Shown in pieces: positions 25,985 through 37,604 of a DNA stretch of 38,314 bases. Position 1 is the stretch's first letter, and every line of letters begins with the position of its first letter. The stretch covers positions 1-38,314 of the forward strand of contig JAPJMW010000016.1 of NCBI GenBank assembly GCA_026461505.1. Direction: 5' to 3'. The DNA is from Beijerinckiaceae bacterium. GTDB lineage: Bacteria; Pseudomonadota; Alphaproteobacteria; Rhizobiales; Beijerinckiaceae. The notes below the pieces were generated by a model, which searched no databases, had not been told where the DNA came from, and was given only the letters and a program-made list of their open reading frames with translations. A program made the translations under genes and the position numbers.

Positions 25985-26974
25985 ATGCAGACGAGTTTCC
26001 CGCGCTTTACCGTTGCCCCGATGATGGATTGGACAGATCGGCATTGCCGCTTCTTCCATCGCCTCTTCACGCGCCATGCGGTACTTTATACGGAGATGGT
26101 AACCTCTGCCGCTATTAAGCACGGCGCGCGGGATCGGCTATTGGGTTTTGATGATGCCGAACATCCCGTTATCCTTCAGCTTGGTGGATCAAACCCAGCC
26201 GAATTAGCGGAAGCAGCTACGATCGCCGCTGATTATGGCTATCAAGAAATCAATCTGAATGTCGGCTGCCCGTCCGATCGCGTGCAGGAAGGCCGCTTCG
26301 GTGCCTGCTTGATGCAAGAGCCGCAGCTTGTGGCGGAATGCGTGGCCGCGATGAAAGCGGCTGTCTCGCTTCCCATATCGGTTAAATGCCGTATTGGCGT
26401 TGATGATCAAGATCCGGAAGTAGCCCTCAATACCTTAGCCGATAGGGTGATTGAGGCAGGCTGTACGTCGATAACCGTCCACGCCCGCAAAGCGTGGCTC
26501 AAGGGATTGTCGCCAAAAGAAAATCGTGAAGTGCCGCCGCTGGATTATCCGCTCGTCTATGCACTTAAAAAGCGGCTTGGGGATTATCCAATCGCGATCA
26601 ATGGCGGCATTGCCAGCTTCGCCGATATCCATATCCACCTTGCGCATGTCGATGGCGTCATGATCGGGCGCGAGGCCTACCACAATCCGGAAATGCTCTT
26701 GAAGGTTGATCCTGAACTTTATGAGAGTGCCACGCCTTTTAGCGATGTGTTCGCCGCTATCGAAGCTTATTATCCCTATATTGAAGCGCGGCTCGCGGAG
26801 GGCATTGCTTTGCATTCGATGACCCGACATTTATTAGGTCTCTTCCAAGGCCGCCCCGGTGCGCGAGCGTTTCGCAGGCAACTCGCAACGGAAGGCGTCA
26901 AACGCGATGCAACCTTGTACGTGCTTCGCGATGCAATCGCCCATGTGGATCGTTCTATTGAACAGGCGGCCTGA
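25985..26974 (+). CDS. dusA: tRNA-dihydrouridine synthase DusA
   Basis: A 329-residue FMN enzyme that reduces uridines at positions 20/20a in the D loop of tRNAs with NADPH. The start RFTVAPMMDWTDRHCRFFHR is diagnostic for DusA. The catalytic cysteine is C95 in LNVGCPSDRVQEG (C98 in the E. coli enzyme). KCRIGVDD, TVHARKAWLKGLSPKENRE and the C-terminal HLLGLFQGRPGARAFRRQL also match. I use the ATG at 25985, which gives MQTSFPRFTVAPM; an upstream in-frame start would overlap the ABC ATPase. It directly follows the ABC operon. Confidence 0.95.
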   Translation: MQTSFPRFTVAPMMDWTDRHCRFFHRLFTRHAVLYTEMVTSAAIKHGARDRLLGFDDAEHPVILQLGGSNPAELAEAATIAADYGYQEINLNVGCPSDRVQEGRFGACLMQEPQLVAECVAAMKAAVSLPISVKCRIGVDDQDPEVALNTLADRVIEAGCTSITVHARKAWLKGLSPKENREVPPLDYPLVYALKKRLGDYPIAINGGIASFADIHIHLAHVDGVMIGREAYHNPEMLLKVDPELYESATPFSDVFAAIEAYYPYIEARLAEGIALHSMTRHLLGLFQGRPGARAFRRQLATEGVKRDATLYVLRDAIAHVDRSIEQAA

Positions 26975-26997
26975 CGCCTCAACCGAAAGTTCTTTGT

Positions 26998-27831
26998 ATG
27001 TTTGATGCCATTGCTATGAACGATCTTATTTTTTTAATTGCAGGTCTATTGGTCGCCGGTGCAGCAACCGGTATTTTAGCGGGCGTCTTTGGTGTTGGTG
27101 GCGGCATTCTCATCGTGCCGGTGCTTTACGAACTCTTTCGGGCAACAGGGGTTGTTGAAGAAGTCCGAATGCCATTGGCCATTGGCTCGTCGCTGGCAAT
27201 TATTATTCCAACATCGATCAGATCGTTTCGTGCCCATTATGCCAAGGGAGCGGTCGATCTTGATCTATTAAAAGCATGGGCGGTTCCGGTTGTGTTGGGT
27301 GTTATCGCCGGTACGCTGGTGGCGCGAATTGCACCGCCAATGCTGTTCAAATCGCTTTTCATAGGAATTGCGACGTTCACCTGTCTTCGCCTGTTATTTG
27401 CCCGCGACAATTGGGTGCTTAAAGGCGATCTGCCAACGGGGTTGCCGCTTAAACTATACGGCGTGGTTATTGGTCTTTTATCCTCGCTGATGGGCATCGG
27501 CGGGGGGCAGCTGTGTAACGTCTATATGATGCTCTATCGCCGTCCTATCCATCAGGCGGTTGCAACGTCATCAGGCCTTGGAATTTTGATCTCGATCCCC
27601 GGAGCCTTGGGCTATATTTATGCCGGCTCGCCGAAAATGGATGTGTTGCCAGCCTTCTCGTTAGGCTTTGTATCATTAATCGGCGTAGCGCTTTTCGTGC
27701 CGATGAGCATGCTTACGGTTAAGCTCGGTGTTAATCTCGCGCATCGACTGCCAAAGCGGCAATTGGAAATGGGATTTGGCCTCTTTTTATTGGCCGTTAT
27801 CCTCAGATTCCTGTGGAGCCTCGCTGCCTGA
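26998..27831 (+). CDS. TauE/SafE family sulfite/organic anion exporter
   Basis: A 277-residue inner-membrane protein with about eight helices in two inverted halves. The typical glycine-rich segments are [20 protein letters not shown] near the N-terminus and [20 protein letters not shown] in the second half. The family includes TauE and SafE, sulfite or sulfoacetate exporters, but many members carry other or unknown anions. No sulfur genes lie beside it, so the substrate is open. The ATG at 26998 is used; ATG 27016 is also possible. Its last 29 bases overlap the convergent DUF1289 gene. Confidence 0.88.
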   Translation: MFDAIAMNDLIFLIAGLLVAGAATGILAGVFGVGGGILIVPVLYELFRATGVVEEVRMPLAIGSSLAIIIPTSIRSFRAHYAKGAVDLDLLKAWAVPVVLGVIAGTLVARIAPPMLFKSLFIGIATFTCLRLLFARDNWVLKGDLPTGLPLKLYGVVIGLLSSLMGIGGGQLCNVYMMLYRRPIHQAVATSSGLGILISIPGALGYIYAGSPKMDVLPAFSLGFVSLIGVALFVPMSMLTVKLGVNLAHRLPKRQLEMGFGLFLLAVILRFLWSLAA

Positions 27832-28036
27832 CGCGCTCGCGCGTTCTGCCGCCTCGTGTTGCGCGGCTGGACATGCCTTTTAAGCGATCCCCGAGCGTTT
27901 CCATAACCGATACACGATCAGGCTCCGGCATAAAGGGCCATTGCGAAATCTCGGAACCCGTGCGTCCGCAACCGATGCAAAAGCCGGTGACTTGGTCGAT
28001 TACGCAGGTTTTGATGCAGGGCGTAGAAACGTTCAT
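27803..28036 (-). CDS. DUF1289 family cysteine-rich protein
   Basis: A 77-residue protein with the four-cysteine DUF1289 pattern TPCIKTC...GFCIGCGRT (C7, C11, C20, C23) and EISQW directly after, followed by an Arg-rich tail. The cysteines probably bind iron–sulfur or zinc; no function is settled. I take the ATG at 28036 because AGGT lies six bases before it and relatives begin just before T-P-C; longer in-frame starts overlap cobS. It begins seven bases after the cobS stop, and the two genes are commonly neighbours in Rhizobiales. Its end overlaps the TauE/SafE gene. Confidence 0.85.
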   Translation of the reverse strand: MNVSTPCIKTCVIDQVTGFCIGCGRTGSEISQWPFMPEPDRVSVMETLGDRLKGMSSRATRGGRTRERVRQRGSTGI

Positions 28037-28043
28037 AATCGAC

Positions 28044-28853
28044 CTATGCCACAAAAAGCGTGATCAAGAAAACAATCTCGGCGACCTGTTGTGTGGCACC
28101 TGCGACATCGCCAGTCTGCCCGCCAATCATCCGCTGGGCCAAACCTATCATGGGTAGCGCCGCAAAAAGCGATAGGATCAAGGCTAAGGCAATACCACGC
28201 CCATGAAATCCGCCGACAAACAAAATAGCAGCTGCCAAAAGGATACAGAGGATAAGCGCGAAAGAAATTGTGACAGAGGTCGGGCGGCCAACGCTGGCTG
28301 ATTTTCCACCCGGTCTGGCGGAGGGTAAAAACACCAGCGGCAATAGGCCCGACACGCGCGACACGCTGGCCGCAGCGAGGATGGCCGCAGCACCTGCGCC
28401 ATAACCTATAAAGTCGATGAGATTACCAAGCGCAATCACGCGGATTAAAAGCGACATCACCATGGCAGCGGCGCCATAAGCCCCCAATCGACTATCGGCC
28501 ATAATTTCAAGGCGGCGCTCAACCGTATGGCCGCCCCCAAACCCGTCTGCGACATCGGATAGGCCATCTTCCGCCATCGCTCCGGTTGCGAGAATGGCAA
28601 TGGTGATGGCAAGCGATGCGGTCAATAATCCACCCATACCAAGGGCAGCAGCAGCTAAAACGATTAAGGCGGAAGGTAAGCCGATTACTAGACCAGCGAG
28701 CGGCAAGACACGGGGCACAATTCGAAAATCCGGCGCACCATGCGGGTCCGTCTCGAAGGACAGTTTTGGCACGGGAATGCGCGAATAAAATCGGACACAT
28801 TGGGCTAAGGCAACCACTGAGTGCGCGATAATTCCGTGATCAGATTTCGGCAT
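28044..28853 (-). CDS. cobS: adenosylcobinamide-GDP ribazoletransferase CobS
   Basis: A 269-residue inner-membrane enzyme that joins adenosylcobinamide-GDP and alpha-ribazole, the last assembly step of cobalamin. The start region FYSRIPVP and the acidic metal-binding motif [15 protein letters not shown], followed by [16 protein letters not shown], are diagnostic. Five to seven hydrophobic helices are visible. I choose ATG 28853, where GAGG stands six bases upstream; in-frame starts at 28865 and 28874 lack this. It overlaps truA by 14 bases. Neither cobT nor other cobalamin genes are in the window. Confidence 0.93.
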   Translation of the reverse strand: MPKSDHGIIAHSVVALAQCVRFYSRIPVPKLSFETDPHGAPDFRIVPRVLPLAGLVIGLPSALIVLAAAALGMGGLLTASLAITIAILATGAMAEDGLSDVADGFGGGHTVERRLEIMADSRLGAYGAAAMVMSLLIRVIALGNLIDFIGYGAGAAAILAAASVSRVSGLLPLVFLPSARPGGKSASVGRPTSVTISFALILCILLAAAILFVGGFHGRGIALALILSLFAALPMIGLAQRMIGGQTGDVAGATQQVAEIVFLITLFVA

Positions 28854-29598
28854 CGGCTCCCTCATAATCAACACCCATCAGATAAAGCCCATCAGGCGGT
28901 GCCATGGGTCCACAGCGCGAACGGTCGCAGGCCTCAAGCGCATCGCGTAAATCTTTCGGCGTCCATTTTCCGGTCGCCACCAAAATTAACGAACCAACCA
29001 TCGAGCGAACCTGATGGTGCAGAAAGGAGCGGGCGGAAGCATAGACGCGGATATCTTCACCATTCGCGATCACATCCAACCGATCGAGCGTTTTGATAGG
29101 ACTTGCTGCCTGACATTCCGCGGCACGAAACGTTGTAAAATCATGTTTGCCGATGAGCTGATCAGCGCCTTGTTGCATTAACGCTGAATCAATTTTCCAC
29201 TTCACATGCCAGGAGCGATTCTTATCGATCACAACGGGCGCGCGTCTGTTTGTAATGCGGTAGACATAATGCCGTTTACGAGCGGACATTCGCGCATCAA
29301 AACTGTCGGCAACCCGCCTGGCATCAAGGATTGCAACGCCTTGCCCTTTGAGATGCGCATTCAAGGCATCGCGCACGGTATCTTTTGGCCAATCGGCTTC
29401 GAGATCAACATGGATGACTTGATGCGTCGCGTGAACCCCAGAATCCGTTCGCCCTGCGGCTTGCACGCGGCGGCTTTCGCCGCAGAAGGCCGTAATTGCC
29501 GTCTCAATTGATTCCTGCACAGAGTTGCCGTCGCGCTGGTGTTGCCAACCGTGGAAACCCGTTCCGTCATATTCAACGATCATTTTATAGCGGGGCAT
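28840..29598 (-). CDS. truA: tRNA pseudouridine(38-40) synthase TruA
   Basis: A 252-residue enzyme that converts uridines 38–40 of the tRNA anticodon arm to pseudouridine. It starts with RYKMIVEYDGTGFHGWQHQ, and the catalytic aspartate is D52 in AAGRTDSGVHATHQV. SFLHHQVRSMVG and the GLYLMGVDYE ending are family features. Length is normal. Its start overlaps the fmt stop by one base, and its end overlaps cobS, so it is part of the def–fmt–truA–cobS–DUF1289 string. Confidence 0.97.
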   Translation of the reverse strand: MPRYKMIVEYDGTGFHGWQHQRDGNSVQESIETAITAFCGESRRVQAAGRTDSGVHATHQVIHVDLEADWPKDTVRDALNAHLKGQGVAILDARRVADSFDARMSARKRHYVYRITNRRAPVVIDKNRSWHVKWKIDSALMQQGADQLIGKHDFTTFRAAECQAASPIKTLDRLDVIANGEDIRVYASARSFLHHQVRSMVGSLILVATGKWTPKDLRDALEACDRSRCGPMAPPDGLYLMGVDYEGADAEI

Positions 29599-30533
29599 TA
29601 GCCGATAACCGTGCCGACAGCCAAAGGCGAGCCACGCAAAAATTCCTTCGCCGACATGGGTTTTGATCCGGCGCGTTGCAGTTCGCTGATCCGAAGGGAT
29701 CCAGTGCCGCAGGCAATGGTTAAATGCTCGTCGAGTACGTGACCCGGTTGACCAGATTCGTGTAGGAGGTCCGTACGCAATATTTTCAAACGCTCAGGAC
29801 CTTTGCCGAAATCGGCCATCGTGAAAGCACCTGGAAAAGGCGAAAGACCGCGCACCTGATTGTGAATGTGCGCGGCTGACTGTGACCAATCAATCCGGCA
29901 CTCATCATTGGTCAGTTTCTTCGCATATTCGACGCCAACTTCGGATTGCTCGATAAAGGTCAAGCCGCCGCGCGACAGTGCCGCGATAGCTCTAATCATC
30001 AGATCCGCACCCAAGATGGATAAGCGATCATGGGCTTCGCCAGCGGTCAGGTTTGGCGTGATGATGAGGTTCTCGATCATGCCGACAGGACCTGTATCGA
30101 GACCTTCGGCCATTTTCATCACCGCTACGCCCGTTTCTGAATCGCCTGCCATAATAGCGCGTTGGATAGGTGCCGCACCACGCCAGCGCGGCAGCAGCGA
30201 GGCGTGTAAGTTCAAGCAGCCAAGCTGCGGCACATCCAGAATGGTTTTCGGCAAGATCATTCCGTAAGCGACCACGACAGCAACATCTGCCTCATAGCTT
30301 TTGAACTCTGCAACAGCCTCATCGGTTTTAAGCGTCGACGGCGTTAATACCGGAATGCCAAACCGATTGGCTGCTTCATGGACGGGGGAAAGCCTCAAGG
30401 CCATACCGCGACCGGCTGGTGCAGGGGCGCGGGTGTAACAGGCGGCAATCTCATGGCCGTGACCAACAAGAGCAGAAAGCGTAGGCACAGCAAAATCAGG
30501 TGTACCCATAAAGACGATGCGTAAGCCGCTCAC
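29598..30533 (-). CDS. fmt: methionyl-tRNA formyltransferase
   Basis: A 311-residue enzyme that formylates initiator Met-tRNA with 10-formyl-tetrahydrofolate. [18 protein letters not shown] opens the chain; the catalytic triad is N108, H110 ([20 protein letters not shown]) and D146 (GLDTGPV). Length matches the family (about 310–315). It overlaps def by four bases upstream and truA by one base downstream, the normal Rhizobiales order. Confidence 0.97.
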   Translation of the reverse strand: MSGLRIVFMGTPDFAVPTLSALVGHGHEIAACYTRAPAPAGRGMALRLSPVHEAANRFGIPVLTPSTLKTDEAVAEFKSYEADVAVVVAYGMILPKTILDVPQLGCLNLHASLLPRWRGAAPIQRAIMAGDSETGVAVMKMAEGLDTGPVGMIENLIITPNLTAGEAHDRLSILGADLMIRAIAALSRGGLTFIEQSEVGVEYAKKLTNDECRIDWSQSAAHIHNQVRGLSPFPGAFTMADFGKGPERLKILRTDLLHESGQPGHVLDEHLTIACGTGSLRISELQRAGSKPMSAKEFLRGSPLAVGTVIG

Positions 30534-31048
30534 TCGCCACCCTCACGGCGCGCTTGCTTTTGGAATTTTTTAATCACCCGCTCGCGTTTTAACCGCGATA
30601 AATGATCGATAAACAGCTTGCCGTTGAGATGATCGATTTCGTGTTGAATAACGGTGGCAGCAAGGCCATCCATTTCGCGTTCAAGCACTTTGCCATCGAG
30701 ATCCAGAAAGCGAACGCCGACTTTGGTCGGCCGCGTCACAACCCCGTAAAATTCAGGGATCGACAAACAGCCCTCTTCATATTCGTTCAACGCATCTGAC
30801 GACCAAATGATTTCGGGGTTGATGAGCGCTAAAGGCTGCTTTTCATCATCACCGCGGCTGGCATCCATCGTCACAATACGGGTGGTAACGCCGACTTGAA
30901 CGGCAGCGAGGCCGACGCCCGGGGCGTCATACATGGTCTCAAACATGTCATCGATCAGCGCTTTGGTCGCGCCATCGGCATTCGCAACCACGTCAGAAAC
31001 GATGCGTAAAAGCGGATCGGGAAGAATAACAAGCGGGCGTATGGTCAT
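30530..31048 (-). CDS. def: peptide deformylase
   Basis: A 172-residue metalloenzyme that removes the formyl group from new protein N-termini. All three motifs are present: [10 protein letters not shown] (Q51; V49 replaces the residue often seen before it), EGCLS (C94) and QHEIDHLNG (H136, E137, H140), which bind Fe(II). I use the ATG at 31048, giving [15 protein letters not shown], which fits the family; a GTG at 31060 would add four residues. It is the first gene of the def–fmt–truA–cobS–DUF1289 string and is divergent from rmuC. Confidence 0.96.
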   Translation of the reverse strand: MTIRPLVILPDPLLRIVSDVVANADGATKALIDDMFETMYDAPGVGLAAVQVGVTTRIVTMDASRGDDEKQPLALINPEIIWSSDALNEYEEGCLSIPEFYGVVTRPTKVGVRFLDLDGKVLEREMDGLAATVIQHEIDHLNGKLFIDHLSRLKRERVIKKFQKQARREGGE

Positions 31049-31163
31049 GATGAGTGTCACATAATGATTGTAGGGGATTTCGTCAAATTGTTCATCTTTT
31101 GTTCTTTATTTTCAATCTCAAGTCTGATAGCAGCTGAAGGTTCATGGTAAAGGAGCGGCGCGC

Positions 31164-32291
31164 ATGCTTGGTTTCTTCGAATTATGGATGGCGCTTTTGG
31201 GGCTAGCCGTTCTCGGTGTCTTGGGTTGGCTTGGCCTCGTTATCTCCCGCGCCAGCCGCGAGCGCATGATGGAAGCGGCTGCACAATTTGAGCGCCAGCG
31301 TCACCTGGATCAGCAAATGTCGGATGTTCGCGCCCTTCAGGCCGAAGTGACGGGCCGCATAGCGACGCTGACCCAAAGTGTTGGCGAGCGGTTCGACAGT
31401 CTGCAAAACCGCGTCGGCGACGGGTTGAAGGAAAACGTCAAAGAGACGACGGAAAATCTTTCAAAGCTCAATGAGCGATTGGCGGTGATCGACGCCGCTC
31501 AAAAAAATCTGACCTCGCTGACCAGCGAAGTTCTAACGCTGAAAGACGTGCTATCGAACAAGCAAACCCGTGGTGCCTTCGGTCAAGGACGGATGGAAGC
31601 GATTATTCGCGACGCTCTGCCGCCCAACGCCTATGAATTTCAAGCCACGTTGAAAGGCGGCAAGCGGCCCGATTGTATTATTCGACTGCCCAATGATCCA
31701 CGGCCTTTGGTTGTGGACGCTAAATTCCCGCTCGAAAGCGTCACGGCCTTCCGCGATGCGCGAACAGAGGACGATAAAAAGCTCGCAGCCGCGCGTATCC
31801 GCACCGATATCTCCACCCATATCAAGGATATTTCCGATAAATACATTATTGCAGGCGAGACGCAGGAAATTGCCGTGATGTTTGTGCCCTCGGAATCCAT
31901 TTACGCCGATCTGCATGAATTTTTTGATGACCTGATTCAGAAGGCACAAAAGCAGCGCATTATGATTGCCTCGCCCTCTTTGTTGATGATGGCCATTCAA
32001 ATGCTGCAGGTGATCGTGAAAGATTCAAAAATGCGCGAGCAAGCCAATCTTGTACAACAAGAAGTGGGCCGCATCCTTGAAGATGTCCGACGTCTTAATG
32101 AACGCGTGGGCAAGCTTGATACCCATTTCCGCCAAGCCAATGACGATGTGAGCCTCATCACAAAATCGACAGACGCGATCATTCGCCGTGGCACGCGCAT
32201 TGCTGACATGGAGCTTGATAGCCCCACGACGGAACTCGCTAAAGACGGGGGTCGAATGGGTGAGTTACTGCCGTTTAAATCGGCCGAGTAA
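31164..32291 (+). CDS. rmuC: DNA recombination protein RmuC
   Basis: A 375-residue protein of the RmuC family, with one N-terminal membrane helix (about 5–28), a coiled-coil stretch (about 35–130) and a PD-(D/E)XK-type nuclease-like domain. The latter shows FGQGRMEAIIRDALPPNAYE, RPLVVDAKFPLESV and SPSLLMMAIQMLQVI. RmuC limits inversions between short repeats; the biochemical role is not settled. AAAGGAG lies eight bases before the ATG. Its TAA abuts the stop of the convergent MFS gene in a TAATTA palindrome. The position opposite def is common in Rhizobiales. Confidence 0.94.
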   Translation: MLGFFELWMALLGLAVLGVLGWLGLVISRASRERMMEAAAQFERQRHLDQQMSDVRALQAEVTGRIATLTQSVGERFDSLQNRVGDGLKENVKETTENLSKLNERLAVIDAAQKNLTSLTSEVLTLKDVLSNKQTRGAFGQGRMEAIIRDALPPNAYEFQATLKGGKRPDCIIRLPNDPRPLVVDAKFPLESVTAFRDARTEDDKKLAAARIRTDISTHIKDISDKYIIAGETQEIAVMFVPSESIYADLHEFFDDLIQKAQKQRIMIASPSLLMMAIQMLQVIVKDSKMREQANLVQQEVGRILEDVRRLNERVGKLDTHFRQANDDVSLITKSTDAIIRRGTRIADMELDSPTTELAKDGGRMGELLPFKSAE

Positions 32292-33515
32292 TTATTCCGC
32301 GTGATCGGAAAGCAACCGATCACGGTCGCGCAACGATGGGAAAAATGTAGCCCACAGCGCGACAACGATTAGCGTGCCGATGCCGCCGATAACCACAGAT
32401 GGAACTGTGCCGAAGGCAGCGGCCATCATACCGCTTTCAAATTCGCCGAGCTCGTTTGACGCGCCGATAAACACAGTACTGACCGCCGAGACGCGCCCGC
32501 GCATGGCATCGGGCGTTTCCGATTGCACCAAAGTCTGCCGAATATAGACGCTAATCATATCCGACGCGCCCATCACCAAAAGCGCCGCGAGCGAAAGCCA
32601 GAAATTGGTTGAGAGGCCGAAGACGATAATCGTCAACCCAAAAATGGCGACAGATATCAGCATCAGGCGGCCCGAATTGCGATTAACTGGAAAGCGCGCC
32701 AACACGATGGCCATGAGAATAGCGCCAACCGAAATGGCGCTGCGGAGCACGCCCAATCCCCACGGGCCCGTCATCAAAATATCATGCGCATAGACGGGCA
32801 ATAGGGCGGAAGCTCCGCCAAGCAACACCGCAAATAGATCAAGCGAAATGGCGCCTAGAATGACCGGTTTTTCGCGCATGAAACGAATGCCTGCCAAAGC
32901 GGCTTCAAGCGTAGCAGGTTCGCGCTTTTGTGCCTCTGGCCGGGTATGAATCGCATAAAGGCAAAAGCACGCACCAATAAACATCAGCCCAGCAATGCCG
33001 AACACGGTCCCGGGCCCAAAAATATAGAGAATGCCTCCAAGCGCGGGCCCTACAATCGATGCCGATTGCCAGGCCGATGTGCTCCACGAAATCGCATTCG
33101 GCAAGGCCTCACGTGGTACCAAAGTCGGCATCAAAGCTTGCGTTGCAGGGTTCGAAAAAGACCGCGCAAAGCCCAGCAAAATCGTGATACCATAGACGGC
33201 ATAAAGCGCCGGAGTTCCAATAAGGGCACAGACGATTAATCCCGCTGACCCGATAGCGATTAAGATATAGCAAATAATCGCAATCCAACGCCGATCAAAC
33301 CGGTCGGCAACATGACCTGAGATCAAGGACATCGTGAGAACAGGTAGAAAAGAAGCGAGTCCGATGAGCCCCAACGCAAAGGCGCTGCCCGTCATTTCAT
33401 AGACAAGCCAGCCGAGCGCTACCACTTCCATCTGATGGCCAAGTGCTGACAGCACCCGGGACGTAAAAAAGACACGATAATCGCGCGAAGCGAAGGCGGA
33501 GGATCGGGTGGTCAC
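32292..33515 (-). CDS. MFS transporter (EntS-like, MFS_3)
   Basis: A 407-residue inner-membrane major facilitator protein with about 12 helices. The N-terminal FASRDYRVFFTSRVLSALGH and the loop GHVADRFDRRWIAI (motif A variant) place it in the EntS/MFS_3 group of efflux carriers, which export siderophores or drugs. The substrate is unknown. The start is GTG at 33515, 24 bases after the gyrB stop, so it is likely read with gyrB. The stop abuts that of rmuC. Confidence 0.87.
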   Translation of the reverse strand: MTTRSSAFASRDYRVFFTSRVLSALGHQMEVVALGWLVYEMTGSAFALGLIGLASFLPVLTMSLISGHVADRFDRRWIAIICYILIAIGSAGLIVCALIGTPALYAVYGITILLGFARSFSNPATQALMPTLVPREALPNAISWSTSAWQSASIVGPALGGILYIFGPGTVFGIAGLMFIGACFCLYAIHTRPEAQKREPATLEAALAGIRFMREKPVILGAISLDLFAVLLGGASALLPVYAHDILMTGPWGLGVLRSAISVGAILMAIVLARFPVNRNSGRLMLISVAIFGLTIIVFGLSTNFWLSLAALLVMGASDMISVYIRQTLVQSETPDAMRGRVSAVSTVFIGASNELGEFESGMMAAAFGTVPSVVIGGIGTLIVVALWATFFPSLRDRDRLLSDHAE

Positions 33516-33539
33516 GCGCTCATTCCGCCTTCGTTGATG

Positions 33540-36259
<2,720 letters not shown>

Positions 36260-37585
36260 ATGATCGAAAACGTATCCTCCATGGTTACCGCTCTTAAGGC
36301 CCGTGCCGCTTCGGGGAAACCCGTTACTATCGGTATTATTGGGGTCGGGCAGATGGGAACCGATCTGATCGTACAGTTAAAGCGGATGCCCGGGATACGC
36401 TTAGGCGCGATTGCCGTCAGAAACGTCCCCAACGCGATCGACGTAGCGGTCGCAAATGGCTATCGGCACGATCAAGTCGTGGAGGCCAAGAAACCCGCCG
36501 ATATCGATTCGGCCATTGAGCGTGGCTTGTTGCCCATTACGGGAGATATAGCCACTTTAGCGGCTGCGGGCCGCATCGAAGTGTTGATCGATGCAACAGG
36601 TAACCCGAATACGGGAACGCTGATCGCGCTCGAGTCAATTCGAAACGGTAAACATATCGTCATGATGAATGTTGAGGCCGATATAACCATTGGCCGCTAT
36701 CTACATGCCGAGGCTCGTTCGGCAGGCATCGTGTATACTGGCGCGGCGGGCGACGAGCCAGCGGCGGCGATTGAGCTTATCAGCTTTGCCCAATCCTTAG
36801 GCCTTGATATTGTTTGCGCCGGTAAAGGCAAAAACAATCCGCTAAAATTTGATGCTGTGCCTGCCGATTATGAAGTCGAAGCGAGAGCGCGCAATATGAA
36901 TCCGCGCATGCTTGTGGAATTTGTCGATGGTTCAAAGACGATGGTGGAGATGGTCGCCATTGCCAATGCAACAGGCCTTATTCCTGATCGTCCGGGCATG
37001 CATGGTCCGGCAGCAGCACGCGAAAACCTGTCGGAGATTTTGATTCCATCGAAAGACGGCGGTGTATTAAGCGGCAAGCGTCGTGTCGATTATTCAACAG
37101 GCAAAGGCGTGGCACCCGGTGTGTTCTGTGTGGTTGAGTCTGACCATCCTCGGATCGTTGAACGAATGGCCGATTTAAAGGTTGGAAAAGGCCCTTATTT
37201 CACACTGTTCAGACCCTACCATTTAACAAGCCTTGAAGCGCCTCTTTCTGCTGCTCGCGCCGTGCTTTATGGCACTGCCGATATGGTTCCTTTGGACCGT
37301 CCCGTGGCAGAAGCGGTGGCCCTTGCAAAGCGCGATCTTCAAGTCGGTGAAACGCTTGGTAAAATTGGCGAAACGGAATATCGCGCTTGGGCTTTAACCT
37401 ATGAGCAAGGCCAGTCGGAAAAGGCTATTCCGCTTGGTCTGGCAGAAGGTGCAAAAGTGATAAAGCCGATCAAAGCCGGACATTATTTGACCTATCAAAA
37501 TTGTGCACCAGATCAAACGATGTTGGTCACCCAAATTCGCCATCGCCTTGATAAGGCTGATGGACATTTATTGGCAGCCGAATAA
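36260..37585 (+). CDS. drl: DXR-like (type II) 1-deoxy-D-xylulose 5-phosphate reductoisomerase
   Basis: A 441-residue NAD(P)H-dependent enzyme of the homoserine-dehydrogenase-like family with a C-terminal SAF-type domain. I assign it to the DRL (DXR-II) group first described in Brucella abortus, which converts DXP to methylerythritol phosphate. The Rossmann motif is [11 protein letters not shown] (25–35), followed by [22 protein letters not shown] (135–145), GAAGDEP and [13 protein letters not shown] (186–198), then [10 protein letters not shown] and GMHGP. The SAF part is about 345–415. These match the Brucella protein closely in my memory, and the next gene encodes DXS, which makes its substrate. 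Plain homoserine dehydrogenase annotation would be misleading. AGGA lies ten bases before the ATG. Confidence 0.88.
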   Translation: MIENVSSMVTALKARAASGKPVTIGIIGVGQMGTDLIVQLKRMPGIRLGAIAVRNVPNAIDVAVANGYRHDQVVEAKKPADIDSAIERGLLPITGDIATLAAAGRIEVLIDATGNPNTGTLIALESIRNGKHIVMMNVEADITIGRYLHAEARSAGIVYTGAAGDEPAAAIELISFAQSLGLDIVCAGKGKNNPLKFDAVPADYEVEARARNMNPRMLVEFVDGSKTMVEMVAIANATGLIPDRPGMHGPAAARENLSEILIPSKDGGVLSGKRRVDYSTGKGVAPGVFCVVESDHPRIVERMADLKVGKGPYFTLFRPYHLTSLEAPLSAARAVLYGTADMVPLDRPVAEAVALAKRDLQVGETLGKIGETEYRAWALTYEQGQSEKAIPLGLAEGAKVIKPIKAGHYLTYQNCAPDQTMLVTQIRHRLDKADGHLLAAE

Positions 37586-37604
37586 CGTCATAAAGTCCAG
37601 TCTG

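Noticed and set aside
36260..37585. Annotation of this gene as homoserine dehydrogenase or flagellar FlgA-like (SAF) protein
   Set aside because: The full set of DRL motifs and the dxs neighbour point to the DXR-II group; the SAF similarity is confined to the C-terminus.
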